Assembly (NCBI GenBank): GCA_964559455.1
Contig: CAZLHO010000051.1
Span: 1-20,806, forward strand
Reading direction: 5' to 3'
From: CAZLHO01 sp964559455
Lineage (GTDB): Bacteria > Krumholzibacteriota > Krumholzibacteriia > LZORAL124-64-63
DNA length: 20,806 nucleotides
Part shown: positions 9,461 through 16,942 of the stretch, one piece after another
How the letters are laid out: every line of letters starts with the position of its first letter
Position numbering within the stretch: the first letter of the stretch is position 1
Translations under genes and position numbers: made by a program
The notes under the pieces: model-generated
The model's database searches: none
Told to the model about the DNA's origin: nothing
Seen by the model: the letters and a program-made list of their open reading frames with translations, nothing else

Positions 9461-10053
9461 AGGACCTGCTGAACCTGTCGCTGCGCCTGGCCCTGATCTG
9501 CGCCGTCGCGGCGCTGGCCCTGGCCAAGGTCAACGACCTGACGGCCGGGCCCATCGCCGAGGCCGAGCTGCGCGCCGAACTCGAGGCCGTCGAGGCCGTG
9601 CTGCCTCCCTACGCCGAGCTGCGCGCCGACACCCTGGGCACCGACGACGGCGACGCCCTCTACTACGTGGGCCTGACCGACGGCGAGCCCGTGGGCGTGG
9701 CCTTCGGCTCGATCAGCAACAAGGGCTACTCGGGCGAGGTGGCGATCCTGGTCGGCGTCGACGCCGCCGGCAAGGTCAACGGCGTGCGCGTGCTGCGCCA
9801 CGCCGAGACGCCGGGCCTGGGCGCCAACTACACCGACGTCGCGCTGCTGGACGCCTTCTACAAGGGGTACGGCCTGGACGACCGCGACTGGCGCGTGAAG
9901 AAGGACGGCGGCGACGTCGACGCCGTGACCGGCGCCACGGTCACCGGCCGGGCCATCGCCGGGGCCGTCGACCAGGGCCTGCGGCGCTTCGCGCGGGACC
10001 GCGACCGCTTGCTGTCCGCCCCCGCATCGGCCGCAGAGGAGACGCAGCCATGA
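9457..10053 (+). CDS. rnfG: Rnf complex subunit RnfG, FMN-binding
   Basis: A 198-residue subunit with one N-terminal membrane anchor (about 8-25) and a periplasmic FMN-binding domain. The motif DAVTGATVTGRAI places TGAT at 158-161 with T161 the probable covalent FMN site; HAETPGLGA at 115-123 is the other conserved element of the family. Start at 9457 overlaps the rnfD stop (ATGA), and the gene ends in a further ATGA overlap with rnfE, implying translational coupling. The open frame beginning at 9325 runs inside rnfD and is not the start. Confidence 0.94.
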
Positions 10054-10736
10054 GCATGTACGCGACCTTCGTCAAGGGCCTGTGGAAGGAAAACCCCATC
10101 TTCCGGCTGCTGCTCGGCCTGTGCCCGACCCTGGCCGTCACCAGTTCGGTCGAGAACGGCATCGGCATGGGCTTGGCGACGACCTTCGTGCTGCTCTGCA
10201 GCAACGTGCTGGTCTCGCTGCTGCGGAACTTCATCCCCAAGAAGGTGCGGATCCCGGCCTACATCGTGATCATCGCCACCTTCGTGACCGTGGTCGACCT
10301 CGTGATGCACGGCTTCTTCTTCCAGCTGCACCGGAGCCTGGGCCTGTTCATTCCCCTGATCGTGGTCAACTGCATCATCCTGGGCCGGGCCGAGGCCTTC
10401 GCCAGCCGCAACACCCTGCCCCTGGCCGTCGCCGACGGGCTGGGCATGGGCGTGGGCTTCACCCTGGGCCTGATGACCATCGGCGCGGTGCGCGAGGTGC
10501 TGGGCGGCGGCACGGTGCTGGGCCTGCCGCTCTTCGGCGGCGGCTACGTGCCGGTGCTGGTGATGATCCTGGCCCCGGGCGCCTTCATCACGCTGGGCTT
10601 CCTGCTGGCGGGGATGAACAAGCTCGAGGAGCGGCGCGCGATCCGGGCCGGCGAGAAGTACGAGCCGCCGCGCGCGATGGATTGCGGCAGCTGCGTGCTC
10701 TGCACGATGGACGAGAACATCAAGGGAGAGGACTAG
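10050..10736 (+). CDS. rnfE: Rnf complex subunit RnfE with a C-terminal cysteine tail
   Basis: A 228-residue membrane subunit homologous to RnfA. It opens with GLWKENPIFRLLLGLCPTLAVTSS, and C25 and C108 (VVNCIILGRAEAF) correspond to the 2Fe-2S ligands shared with RnfA. After the last membrane helix (about 168-189) comes a charged tail ending in DCGSCVLCTMDENIKGED, with C212, C215 and C218 spaced CxxCxxC; this could bind metal or an additional cluster, or be redox-active. The function of the tail is unknown. Start overlaps the rnfG stop. Its TAG stop shares the palindrome CTAG with the apbE stop on the other strand. Confidence 0.94.
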   Translation: MSMYATFVKGLWKENPIFRLLLGLCPTLAVTSSVENGIGMGLATTFVLLCSNVLVSLLRNFIPKKVRIPAYIVIIATFVTVVDLVMHGFFFQLHRSLGLFIPLIVVNCIILGRAEAFASRNTLPLAVADGLGMGVGFTLGLMTIGAVREVLGGGTVLGLPLFGGGYVPVLVMILAPGAFITLGFLLAGMNKLEERRAIRAGEKYEPPRAMDCGSCVLCTMDENIKGED

Positions 10737-11815
10737 GGGGAGGGGGCGCCTCCGGGCGCCGCCGCGAACTCCAGGCTGTAGAGGACGGCGGCCTCGGGCC
10801 GCAATTCCAGATTACCGCGCAGGCCCGGCGTCGCCACGACCCGGGCCTGGTTCGTCCCGGGTCCCGGCGGCAGCACGAGCACGGCCTGGGCCTCGGGCAC
10901 GCGGGCCAGCAGCGCGAGGGCCGCGTCGGGCCCCAGCACGAAGAGGGCGGTCGACAGACCGTCGGCCACGGCGGCCGAGGGGTGGATGACCGTGGCGCCC
11001 AGCAGGCCCTCGGCGGGGCGGCCGGTCGCCGGGTTCATGACATGGCCGTAGCGGCGGCCGTCGATGGTCACGAAGCGCTCGTAGGCGCCGCTGGTGGCCA
11101 CGGCCGCGTCGCGCAGGGTGAAGACCGCCAGGTAGTCGTCGGTGTTGCGCGGGTCGCGCACGCCTAATCTCCAGGCCGAACGTCCCGGCGGCGCGCCCAG
11201 TCCAAAGATGTTCCCCCCCAGATCGATCAGCGCCGAGTTCACGCCCAGCGCGCGCAGGTCCGCCGCGGCCCGGTCCACGGCGAAGCCCTTGGCGACGCCG
11301 CCCAGGTCCAGGCCCGCTCCGGCCAGGGTCTTGACCACGGCGCCCCGGTCGCGGCGGTAGCCGCCCATCAGCGCCCGGGCCGAGTCCACCTCGGCCGGCG
11401 CCGGCAGACGGCCCTGGCGGCGGGTGAAGCCCCACAGGTCCATCAGCGGGCCGGCCGAGGGATCGAAGGCGCCGCCGCTCAGCATTTTCAGCGAGTCGGC
11501 GGCGGATAGGCAGGCGTCCAGCAGGGTGGAGAGGGCGACGGCCGAGTCGGCCGGGGCCCGGTTCAGACGCGAGATCTCGGAGTCGGGGTCCCAGGTGTCC
11601 ATGGCGACGACGACCGAGTCGTAGGCGGCGCGCACGGCGTCCATGGCCTTCTCCGCCAGTTCGCGGTCGACGTCGTGGACCTGCAGCGAGGCCACGGTGC
11701 CCATCGTGGGCCAGCTCGCCGAGAAGGGCAGGGGCGGGCGGTCGCCGCCGCAGCCGGCGGCCAGCAGGGCGGCGGCCAGCGCGAGAGCCGTGAGCAGTCG
11801 TGCGCGGGGATCCAT
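10733..11815 (-). CDS. apbE: FAD:protein FMN transferase (ApbE), lipoprotein
   Basis: A 360-residue periplasmic lipoprotein that transfers FMN from FAD onto Thr/Ser of target proteins. Signal MDPRARLLTALALAAALLAAGC gives a lipobox ending in C22. Family motifs: PTMGT at 36-40, AFDPSAGPLMDLWGF at 116-130, LDLGGVAKGFAVD at 169-181, ALIDLGGNIFGLG at 195-207, ATSGAYERF at 240-248, GHVMNPATG at 257-265 and ADGLSTALFV at 284-293, with D285 a likely Mg2+ ligand. The start at 11815 gives the lipoprotein signal; the frame remains open to 11896 on a TTG. Convergent with rnfE and adjacent to it, it most likely flavinylates RnfD and RnfG. No ribosome site is seen; TATGAT lies only 6 nt before the ATG, so a leaderless transcript is possible. 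Confidence 0.92.
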   Translation of the reverse strand: MDPRARLLTALALAAALLAAGCGGDRPPLPFSASWPTMGTVASLQVHDVDRELAEKAMDAVRAAYDSVVVAMDTWDPDSEISRLNRAPADSAVALSTLLDACLSAADSLKMLSGGAFDPSAGPLMDLWGFTRRQGRLPAPAEVDSARALMGGYRRDRGAVVKTLAGAGLDLGGVAKGFAVDRAAADLRALGVNSALIDLGGNIFGLGAPPGRSAWRLGVRDPRNTDDYLAVFTLRDAAVATSGAYERFVTIDGRRYGHVMNPATGRPAEGLLGATVIHPSAAVADGLSTALFVLGPDAALALLARVPEAQAVLVLPPGPGTNQARVVATPGLRGNLELRPEAAVLYSLEFAAAPGGAPSP

Positions 11816-11821
11816 GAGCCA

Positions 11822-11827
11822 ATCATA
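11822..11827 (-). promoter_or_regulatory. Possible -10 element for leaderless apbE
   Basis: On the minus strand TATGAT sits at 11827 to 11822, six bases before the apbE ATG. No purine-rich ribosome site is present between or upstream, and no good -35 is seen at the expected distance. If used, the transcript would begin at or near the A of the start codon. Confidence 0.3.
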
Positions 11828-11859
11828 ACGCGCGGCGGGCGGCGGGGGAAGCGAGCCGA

Positions 11860-11889
11860 TTGAAATCCAGAGCGATCGGCTGTTATAAT
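11860..11889 (+). promoter_or_regulatory. Sigma70-type promoter of the metalloprotease gene
   Basis: TTGAAA (11860-11865) and a perfect TATAAT (11884-11889) are separated by 18 nt in a local AT-rich island. The start site would be near 11896, leaving a leader of about 45 nt that contains GGAGGG (11928-11933). Confidence 0.75.
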
Positions 11890-11940
11890 CCGTCAATCGA
11901 CAGGTTTATCCGTGACGCCATCGATCCGGAGGGAATGACC

Positions 11941-13752
11941 ATGACTCGCCCCTGGCTCTGCCTCGCCCTCGTGCTGATCCTCGCCTCCTCCGCCATGGCG
12001 GCGCCGGTCGTCCTCCTGGTCGAGGACGCCTCGCCTGCGACCTTCCGGGCCGCCCGGGCCGCCCTGGAGGCGGCCGGCAACCCGGCGACCCACTGCTTCC
12101 CGCCGCATTTCCTGGCCGGCGATCTGGAGTGGTCGGACCTGCGCGCGCTGCCCGACGGCGTGCGGATCCTGACCCCGGAGATGGACGCGGCCGCGGCGCC
12201 GGGCCTGCCCGCCGGGGCGCGTTCCTTCCTGAAGGCGTGGCGGGGGTTGCCGGCGCAGAAGGCCCAGGGAAAGACGGGCGTCGATCTGCCGCCGCCGCCC
12301 AATGACGTGGTCACCGAGCGCGACGTTCCGGCGGGGATGGCCAAGGCCCTGCCCTACGGCGCCCTGGAGACCGATACCAGCCTGTACATGCTCGGCAGCG
12401 TCGGCGTGACGGTGGCCCTGCCCGAGAGCGACGCCACCAGCCCGAACACCGAGGACTGGACCCAGGACGAGATCGACGCCGTGCACGCCGAGGTCGTGGC
12501 CGGCCTGGACTGGTGGGCCGCGAACAACCCCTACGCGGACCTGAGCTTCGTCTACTTCTTCGAGGACGCGGTGCCGGTGCCCTACGAGCCCATCGCCATG
12601 AACAGCATCGACTACTGGATGGTCGGGGTGACCGAGGCTCTGGGCTATCCCTTCTCGGGCAACTACAAGGACGACATCTATTCACTGGTCGACGACCGCC
12701 GCGACCTGTACGACACGGACTGGGGCTTCCTGCTCTTCGTCGTGGATTCGAGCAACGACGCCGACGGCAAGTTCGCCAACGACCGCTTCGCCTTCACGGT
12801 CATGGCCGGCAGCGGCGGGCCCGGCGGCCCCTACTGCGTGATGACCTACGACAACTTCAACTACGGCATAGCCAACATGGACGCCGTGCTGGCGCACGAG
12901 ACCGGCCACGTCTTCGGCGCCCTCGACCAGTACTCGCCCTGCGCCTGCACCAGCGACGTCGGCTACCTCCACTGGCTGAACGAGAACTGCGTCAACGGCT
13001 GTCTGCTGGACGAGCCCTCGATCATGAAGAGCGTGATCGCGCCCTTCGCCGCGGGACAGATCGACGCCTACGCCCGCGGCCAGATCGGCTGGGTCGACGG
13101 CGATTCCGACGGGATCCCCGACATCCTGGACACGACCCCGCTGTTCATCACCGGCATTCCCGACGCCGGCGAGCCCCTGCAGTACCTCGTGACGGGGACC
13201 GCGACCGTGGACCCGCTGCCCGCGGTCAATCCCTCGTACAACACGGCCACCATCAACACCATCGCCGGGGTGGAGTACCGCCTGGACGGCGGCGGCTGGT
13301 CGCCGGCCGCGGCCGACGACGGCGCCTTCGACGGACCCGTGGAGGGCTACACGATCGAGGTGACCGTCGAGGCGGGGGCGATGCAGGAGATCGAGGTCCG
13401 CGCGGTGAACAGCGTCGGCAACCCCAGCGCCTCGTCCCTCTACACCCTGGACGGCGTGACCGACGTGCCGACGGCGCGGCGGACGACCCTCTCCGCGCGC
13501 CCGAACCCCTTCAACCCACGCACCGAGCTGCGCTTCCGGCTGGCCGAGGCCGGCCCGGCGCGGCTGGCGATCTACGATCTGGGCGGGAGGCTGGTGCGCC
13601 GCCTGGCCGACGGCTTCTTCGAGGCCGGGGAGAACGTACGCGCCTGGGACGGCGCCGACGATGCGGGTCGCGCCCTGCCCAGCGGGCAGTATCAGGCCCG
13701 CCTGGACGCCGGGCGCGAGCGCGTCGTCCTGAAGCTGTCGCTGGTCCGCTAG
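11941..13752 (+). CDS. Secreted metzincin-like zinc metalloprotease with FlgD/T9SS-like C-terminal domain
   Basis: A 603-residue exported protein. Signal peptide MTRPWLCLALVLILASSAMA is followed by an uncharacterised N-terminal part. The catalytic region has HETGHVFGALD at 319-329: an HExxHxxGxxD zinc motif with H319, E320, H323 and D329 as likely third ligand. SIMKS at 360-364 is a plausible Met-turn. A thrombospondin-3-like Ca2+ loop (DGDSDGIPD, 387-395) comes next, then an Ig/big-like domain (about 420-500). The C-terminal 80 residues contain NPFNPRTELRF, LAIYDLGGRLVRRL and LPSGQYQARL, the pattern of FlgD-like or T9SS type A C-terminal modules. The ATG at 11941 is chosen over 11935 because GGAGGG lies 7 nt before it. 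Probably degrades extracellular protein; its substrate is unknown. Confidence 0.85.
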   Translation: MTRPWLCLALVLILASSAMAAPVVLLVEDASPATFRAARAALEAAGNPATHCFPPHFLAGDLEWSDLRALPDGVRILTPEMDAAAAPGLPAGARSFLKAWRGLPAQKAQGKTGVDLPPPPNDVVTERDVPAGMAKALPYGALETDTSLYMLGSVGVTVALPESDATSPNTEDWTQDEIDAVHAEVVAGLDWWAANNPYADLSFVYFFEDAVPVPYEPIAMNSIDYWMVGVTEALGYPFSGNYKDDIYSLVDDRRDLYDTDWGFLLFVVDSSNDADGKFANDRFAFTVMAGSGGPGGPYCVMTYDNFNYGIANMDAVLAHETGHVFGALDQYSPCACTSDVGYLHWLNENCVNGCLLDEPSIMKSVIAPFAAGQIDAYARGQIGWVDGDSDGIPDILDTTPLFITGIPDAGEPLQYLVTGTATVDPLPAVNPSYNTATINTIAGVEYRLDGGGWSPAAADDGAFDGPVEGYTIEVTVEAGAMQEIEVRAVNSVGNPSASSLYTLDGVTDVPTARRTTLSARPNPFNPRTELRFRLAEAGPARLAIYDLGGRLVRRLADGFFEAGENVRAWDGADDAGRALPSGQYQARLDAGRERVVLKLSLVR

Positions 13753-13764
13753 GGCCGGCGCCGC

Positions 13765-15084
13765 CTACGCCTGCACCACGGGCAGGTCGCTCCAGCGCGT
13801 GGTGTAGGCCGGCGATCGGTGCCGCGACTTCATGACCCAGGGCCCGCCCTCGAACCCCTCCGCCGCGTAGCGCACGCTGCCGCGGCCCAGCCGCCGGTTG
13901 AGCCCGTCCATCGCCCGCATCAGCAGCCGCGACCGCGCCGGCTCCCGCCCGTCCCCGAAGAGGGTGGGCGGCGTCGCGCGCTCCTCCTGCAGGTCCAGCA
14001 GCATGATCCCGGTCTTCTGGTAGCGGTAGCCGCGGCGGTAGATCGACCGCAGCCCGCGCAGGGCGTGGTGCAGCAGCTCGCCGGTGTTCTGGGTGGCCTG
14101 GGGCAGGGGCATGGTGACGGCGTTGCTGTAGCGGGGCTCGCGGTCGGCGAAGGGGCTGGTCTGGATGAAGACCATCACGGCGCGGGCCGCCGAGCCCTGG
14201 CCGCGCAGCTTCTCGGCCGCGCGGGTGACGTGGTGGCTGACCGCCGACTGCAGCGAGGGCAGGTCCTCGACCCGCTCGCCCAGCGACCGGGTGCACATGA
14301 TCTGCCGGCGGGCCGGCGCCATGTCCTCGAGGTCCAGGCAGGAGATGCCCCGCAGCTCGAGCACGATGCGCTCGGCGACCACGTTGAAGCGGCTGCGGAT
14401 CCAACGGGTGTCGGCGTCGCGCAGGTCGCGGGCGGTGACGATGCCGGCGCGGCGCAGCCGCTTGCCCCAGCGCCGGCCCACGCCCCAGACATCCTGGACC
14501 TCGGTGCGTTCGAGCAGGATGTCCTGGTTGGCGGGGTGCAGGAGGCTGAGCACCCCGCCCGCCTTCGCCGACCGCTTGGCCGTGCGGTTGGCGATCTTGG
14601 CCAGGGTCTTGGTCGGCCCGATGCCCACCGAGACCGGGATGCCCGTCCACTGCCGCACCGTGGTCGCGATGCGCCGGCCGTAGGCGTCCAGGTCCAGCCG
14701 CGGGTTGCCGTCCAGGCCCAGGAAGGCCTCGTCGATCGAGTAGATCTCCAGATGGGGCGCGAACCCGCCCAGGATGGCCATCACCCGCGCCGACATGTCG
14801 CCGTAGAGGGTGTAGTTGGACGAGTAGACGGCCACGTCGTGCCGCTTGAGCAGGCCGCGCACCTGGTGGATGGGCGCGCCCATGGGCACGCCCAGCGTCT
14901 TGGATTCCTGCGAGCGGGCCACGATGCAGCCGTCGTTGTTCGACAGCACGACGATGGGCCGGCCCTCGAGCCGGGGTTCGAAGACCCGCTCGCAGGAGGC
15001 GTAGAAGTTGTTGCAGTCGACCAGGGCGAAGACGCGCCGCCGCGAGGGGGCGCCGGGCCCGGGCTCAGAATTCGTGGACGACAC
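13765..15084 (-). CDS. umuC: DNA polymerase V catalytic subunit, Y-family (UmuC)
   Basis: A 439-residue translesion DNA polymerase that with processed UmuD copies damaged templates during the SOS response. Catalytic carboxylates are visible in ALVDCNNFYASCERVFEP (D23) and YSIDEAFLGLDG (D118, E119); SNNDGCIVARSQESKTLGVPMG is the usual fingers region, and the ITKTLAK-like segment GIGPTKTLAKIANRTAK the thumb/HhH entry. The C-terminal little-finger and UmuC tail are present, and length is close to the usual 420. The GTG start at 15084 overlaps the end of umuD by 20 nt and adds about 17 residues before the conserved core; no other start fits. It converges with the protease gene across a 12-nt gap that has no terminator. 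Confidence 0.93.
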   Translation of the reverse strand: MSSTNSEPGPGAPSRRRVFALVDCNNFYASCERVFEPRLEGRPIVVLSNNDGCIVARSQESKTLGVPMGAPIHQVRGLLKRHDVAVYSSNYTLYGDMSARVMAILGGFAPHLEIYSIDEAFLGLDGNPRLDLDAYGRRIATTVRQWTGIPVSVGIGPTKTLAKIANRTAKRSAKAGGVLSLLHPANQDILLERTEVQDVWGVGRRWGKRLRRAGIVTARDLRDADTRWIRSRFNVVAERIVLELRGISCLDLEDMAPARRQIMCTRSLGERVEDLPSLQSAVSHHVTRAAEKLRGQGSAARAVMVFIQTSPFADREPRYSNAVTMPLPQATQNTGELLHHALRGLRSIYRRGYRYQKTGIMLLDLQEERATPPTLFGDGREPARSRLLMRAMDGLNRRLGRGSVRYAAEGFEGGPWVMKSRHRSPAYTTRWSDLPVVQA

Positions 15085-15715
15085 TGGTCACCACCCCCCA
15101 GATCACGAAGTTCATCTCGTCGGTCACGGCCAGCGGCCGGTAGATCGGGTTCTCGGGCTCGAGGACGACCTTGCCGTCGCGGGTGCGCAGGCGCTTGACC
15201 GTGAGCTCCCCGTCCAGGGCGGCGATCACGATCTTGCCGTCGACGGCCTCCTGGGCGCGGTCGACGACCAGGATGTCGCCGGCGTTGATGCCGGCGCCGG
15301 TCATCGAGTCGCCCTGGACGCGCACGAAGAAGGTGGCCGACGGGTGCCGCACCAGGTGCCGGTTCAGGTCGAGGGTCTTCTCGAGGTGGTCGTCGGCGGG
15401 CGAGGGGAAGCCGGCGGCGACCTTGTAGCCGAACAGGGGCAGGCTGAGCTCGCTGCCGAAGTCGGGGAAGAGGACGTTCTCGGCGGCGGCCAGGTCGCCC
15501 TCGTGCGGGCCGGGGGAGCGGGGGTCGCGGGCCTCGGCGGCGCTGCGGGCGACGGCCAGGCGCCGCTCGAGCAGCTCGCGGATGGGCACGACCAGGCTCT
15601 CGGGCACCCGCAGCGGGCGGGTGGGCTCGCCGTAGGGGCCGCTGCCCCGGGGACGGCCGGCGCCGGGGCGGGGGCCGCCGCGGTTCTCGGTGCCGGACTT
15701 GGATCGGCGCGTCAT
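15065..15715 (-). CDS. umuD: DNA polymerase V autoproteolytic subunit (UmuD), extended N-terminus
   Basis: A 216-residue S24-family protein. RecA-stimulated self-cleavage would convert it to the UmuC partner. The cleavage site fits A101-G102 in KVAAGFPSPADDHLEKTLDLN; the catalytic dyad is S137 (QGDSM) and K174 (ELTVKRL). The first 100 residues are longer than E. coli UmuD (139 residues in total) and include a basic GGPRPGAGRPRGSGPYGEPTR stretch, AT-hook-like GRPRG at 20-24, followed by an RVPESLVVPIRELLERR helix. It might bind DNA and repress its own operon, which is an inference. ATG at 15715 with AAGGAG upstream; operonic with umuC. Confidence 0.92.
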   Translation of the reverse strand: MTRRSKSGTENRGGPRPGAGRPRGSGPYGEPTRPLRVPESLVVPIRELLERRLAVARSAAEARDPRSPGPHEGDLAAAENVLFPDFGSELSLPLFGYKVAAGFPSPADDHLEKTLDLNRHLVRHPSATFFVRVQGDSMTGAGINAGDILVVDRAQEAVDGKIVIAALDGELTVKRLRTRDGKVVLEPENPIYRPLAVTDEMNFVIWGVVTSVVHEF

Positions 15716-15754
15716 GGCGGATCTCCTTGGCCTCGTTGGATTCCGGGGGCCGTG

Positions 15755-15780
15755 GGCCCGCGGGGGTGCGCCCGCGGGCC
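15755..15780 (-). repeat. 10-bp perfect hairpin in the umuD 5' leader
   Basis: GGCCCGCGGG (15755-15764), loop GGTGCG, CCCGCGGGCC (15771-15780). It lies between the predicted umuD promoter and ATG, 40-65 nt before the start codon, so it would be transcribed as a very stable leader hairpin. It could protect the RNA or attenuate transcription; no U-tract follows on the minus strand. Confidence 0.5.
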
Positions 15781-15797
15781 GGCCGGAGGGAACCTTT

Positions 15798-15836
15798 GAT
15801 TTCCGTACGATAATCGAAAGTCGGGGGGGATTGCAA
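15798..15836 (-). promoter_or_regulatory. umuDC promoter overlapped by a palindromic operator candidate
   Basis: On the minus strand TTGCAA (15836 to 15831) and TATCGT (15812 to 15807) are 18 nt apart. Over the -10 lies an 18-bp imperfect palindrome, 15798-15815: GATT-2-CGTACG-2-AATC, 14 of 18 positions symmetric. Such a dyad over an SOS-gene promoter is where a LexA- or UmuD-like repressor would bind. It does not match the E. coli (CTGT-N8-ACAG) or Bacillus (GAAC-N4-GTTC) LexA consensus. Confidence 0.45.
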
Positions 15837-15862
15837 CAGAAAAATGAAGGGGCCGGGGCGGG

Positions 15863-15892
15863 TTGACTGAGATCGCGCTTTCAAGATAGGAT
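15863..15892 (+). promoter_or_regulatory. Candidate sigma70-type promoter for the small lipoprotein
   Basis: TTGACT (15863-15868) and TAGGAT (15887-15892) with an 18-nt spacer. Predicted start near 15899, leaving a leader of about 90 nt before the ATG at 15989. Confidence 0.45.
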
Positions 15893-15988
15893 GGCTGGCG
15901 GATACGAGACCTCTATCGAAAACGGATCCCCTGAATCGATGATCGCTCGATCTCCCCATGATCGAATCGGAAGGACGGAGGCGGACCG

Positions 15989-16429
15989 ATGAAAGGTGAC
16001 GCGAGAATTCTCGTCGTCGGATCAGGAGCGGCGGCGCTGCTGGCCGTGGGGCTGTTGCTGCTCGCGGGCTCGGGATGCAGCGACAGCACGAGCCCGGGCC
16101 TGATCTGTACGGGCGAGTGGGTCCCGGGGATCACCGTGGAGGTCGTCGACGGCGCCACCGGCCATCCGGCGGCCTGCGGGTCCACGGTCTGGATCATCGA
16201 GGGCGACTATGCGGAGATCGCCGAGAGCTACTGCATCGAGGGCGTCCCCGAGTCGCTCCAGGATCCCTATGCCCGTGGCGCCTGGGAGCGACCCGGAACC
16301 TATACGGTGCTGGTGATCAGGGAGGGCTTTTCGCCCTGGAGCCGAACGGAGATCGAGGTCGGCTCCGACCGGTGCCATGTCGAGCAGGTGGCCTTGGAGG
16401 CGGTCCTGGAGAGGTTGCCGGAGCGGTAG
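15989..16429 (+). CDS. Small predicted lipoprotein, unknown function
   Basis: A 146-residue protein with a positively charged N-terminus, a hydrophobic stretch (about 7-26) and LAGSGC with C30 as probable lipidation site; Gly at -3 is not the preferred residue. The mature part has few cysteines (C40, C58, C82, C128) and a pattern resembling a carboxypeptidase-regulatory-like or transthyretin-like beta fold: ITVEVVDGATGHPA at about 49-62, and later RPGTYTVLVIREGFSPWSRTEIEV. That reading is from pattern only. ATG at 15989 is preceded by GGAGG 7 nt upstream. Own promoter predicted. No function can be assigned. Confidence 0.75.
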   Translation: MKGDARILVVGSGAAALLAVGLLLLAGSGCSDSTSPGLICTGEWVPGITVEVVDGATGHPAACGSTVWIIEGDYAEIAESYCIEGVPESLQDPYARGAWERPGTYTVLVIREGFSPWSRTEIEVGSDRCHVEQVALEAVLERLPER

Positions 16430-16467
16430 GGGCGGTGGGGCGTTCGATTCGAGCCGAGGAGTGGCGG

Positions 16468-16911
16468 ATGAAGGGAAAAGAAACCGATCGCGGTGAACAC
16501 CTCCGGGCGAGGATCAAAGAACTGCGGGTTCGACGCGAGCGACGCAAGGCCGCGAACCGACGCCCGCGGGTGCGCCGCCTGACCCGGGCGATGCACGACG
16601 AGATCCTGGCCAAGACCGGCGGCCGCTGCCACATCTGCGGCGGCATGATCGAAGAGCCCATGCATGCCGACCACGTCCTGGCCCACAGCGGGGGCGGCGC
16701 CCACGCGGCGGCCAACTACCTGCCCGCCCACCGCACCTGCAACAACTACCGCTGGGACTACCTGCCCGAGGAGTTCGAACTGATCCTGAAGCTGGGCGTC
16801 TGGGCGCGGACGCAGGTCGAGAAGGGGACCGCGCTGGGGCGCGAGGTCGGGGAGAGGTTCGCGCGGTACGAGGAGCAGAGGGAGAAGAGGAGGAAGGTCT
16901 CAAGAAGATGA
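16468..16911 (+). CDS. HNH endonuclease-family protein
   Basis: A 147-residue basic protein. About 50 Arg/Lys-rich residues precede an HNH core: GGRCHICGG (C54, C57 zinc pair), MHADHVLAHSGGG (D68-H69, the HNH strand), AANYLPAHRTCNN (N83, H88, C91). A charged helical tail ends in REKRRKVSRR. The fold is a standalone HNH nuclease similar to McrA-like or phage HNH proteins; its DNA target and role (repair, defence, or mobile) are unknown. ATG at 16468 with AGGAG upstream; the open frame to 16075 overlaps the lipoprotein gene and is ignored. It sits 31 nt before the BRCT gene on the same strand and may be co-transcribed with it. Confidence 0.8.
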   Translation: MKGKETDRGEHLRARIKELRVRRERRKAANRRPRVRRLTRAMHDEILAKTGGRCHICGGMIEEPMHADHVLAHSGGGAHAAANYLPAHRTCNNYRWDYLPEEFELILKLGVWARTQVEKGTALGREVGERFARYEEQREKRRKVSRR

Positions 16912-16942
16912 TATCTCCGGACTGAGATCGGGAGGACCCAGC

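Noticed and set aside
12513..13835. 440-codon frame overlapping the metalloprotease
   Set aside because: Arg/Gly-rich out-of-frame shadow of the protease gene, whose own frame has the signal peptide, zinc motif and C-terminal module.
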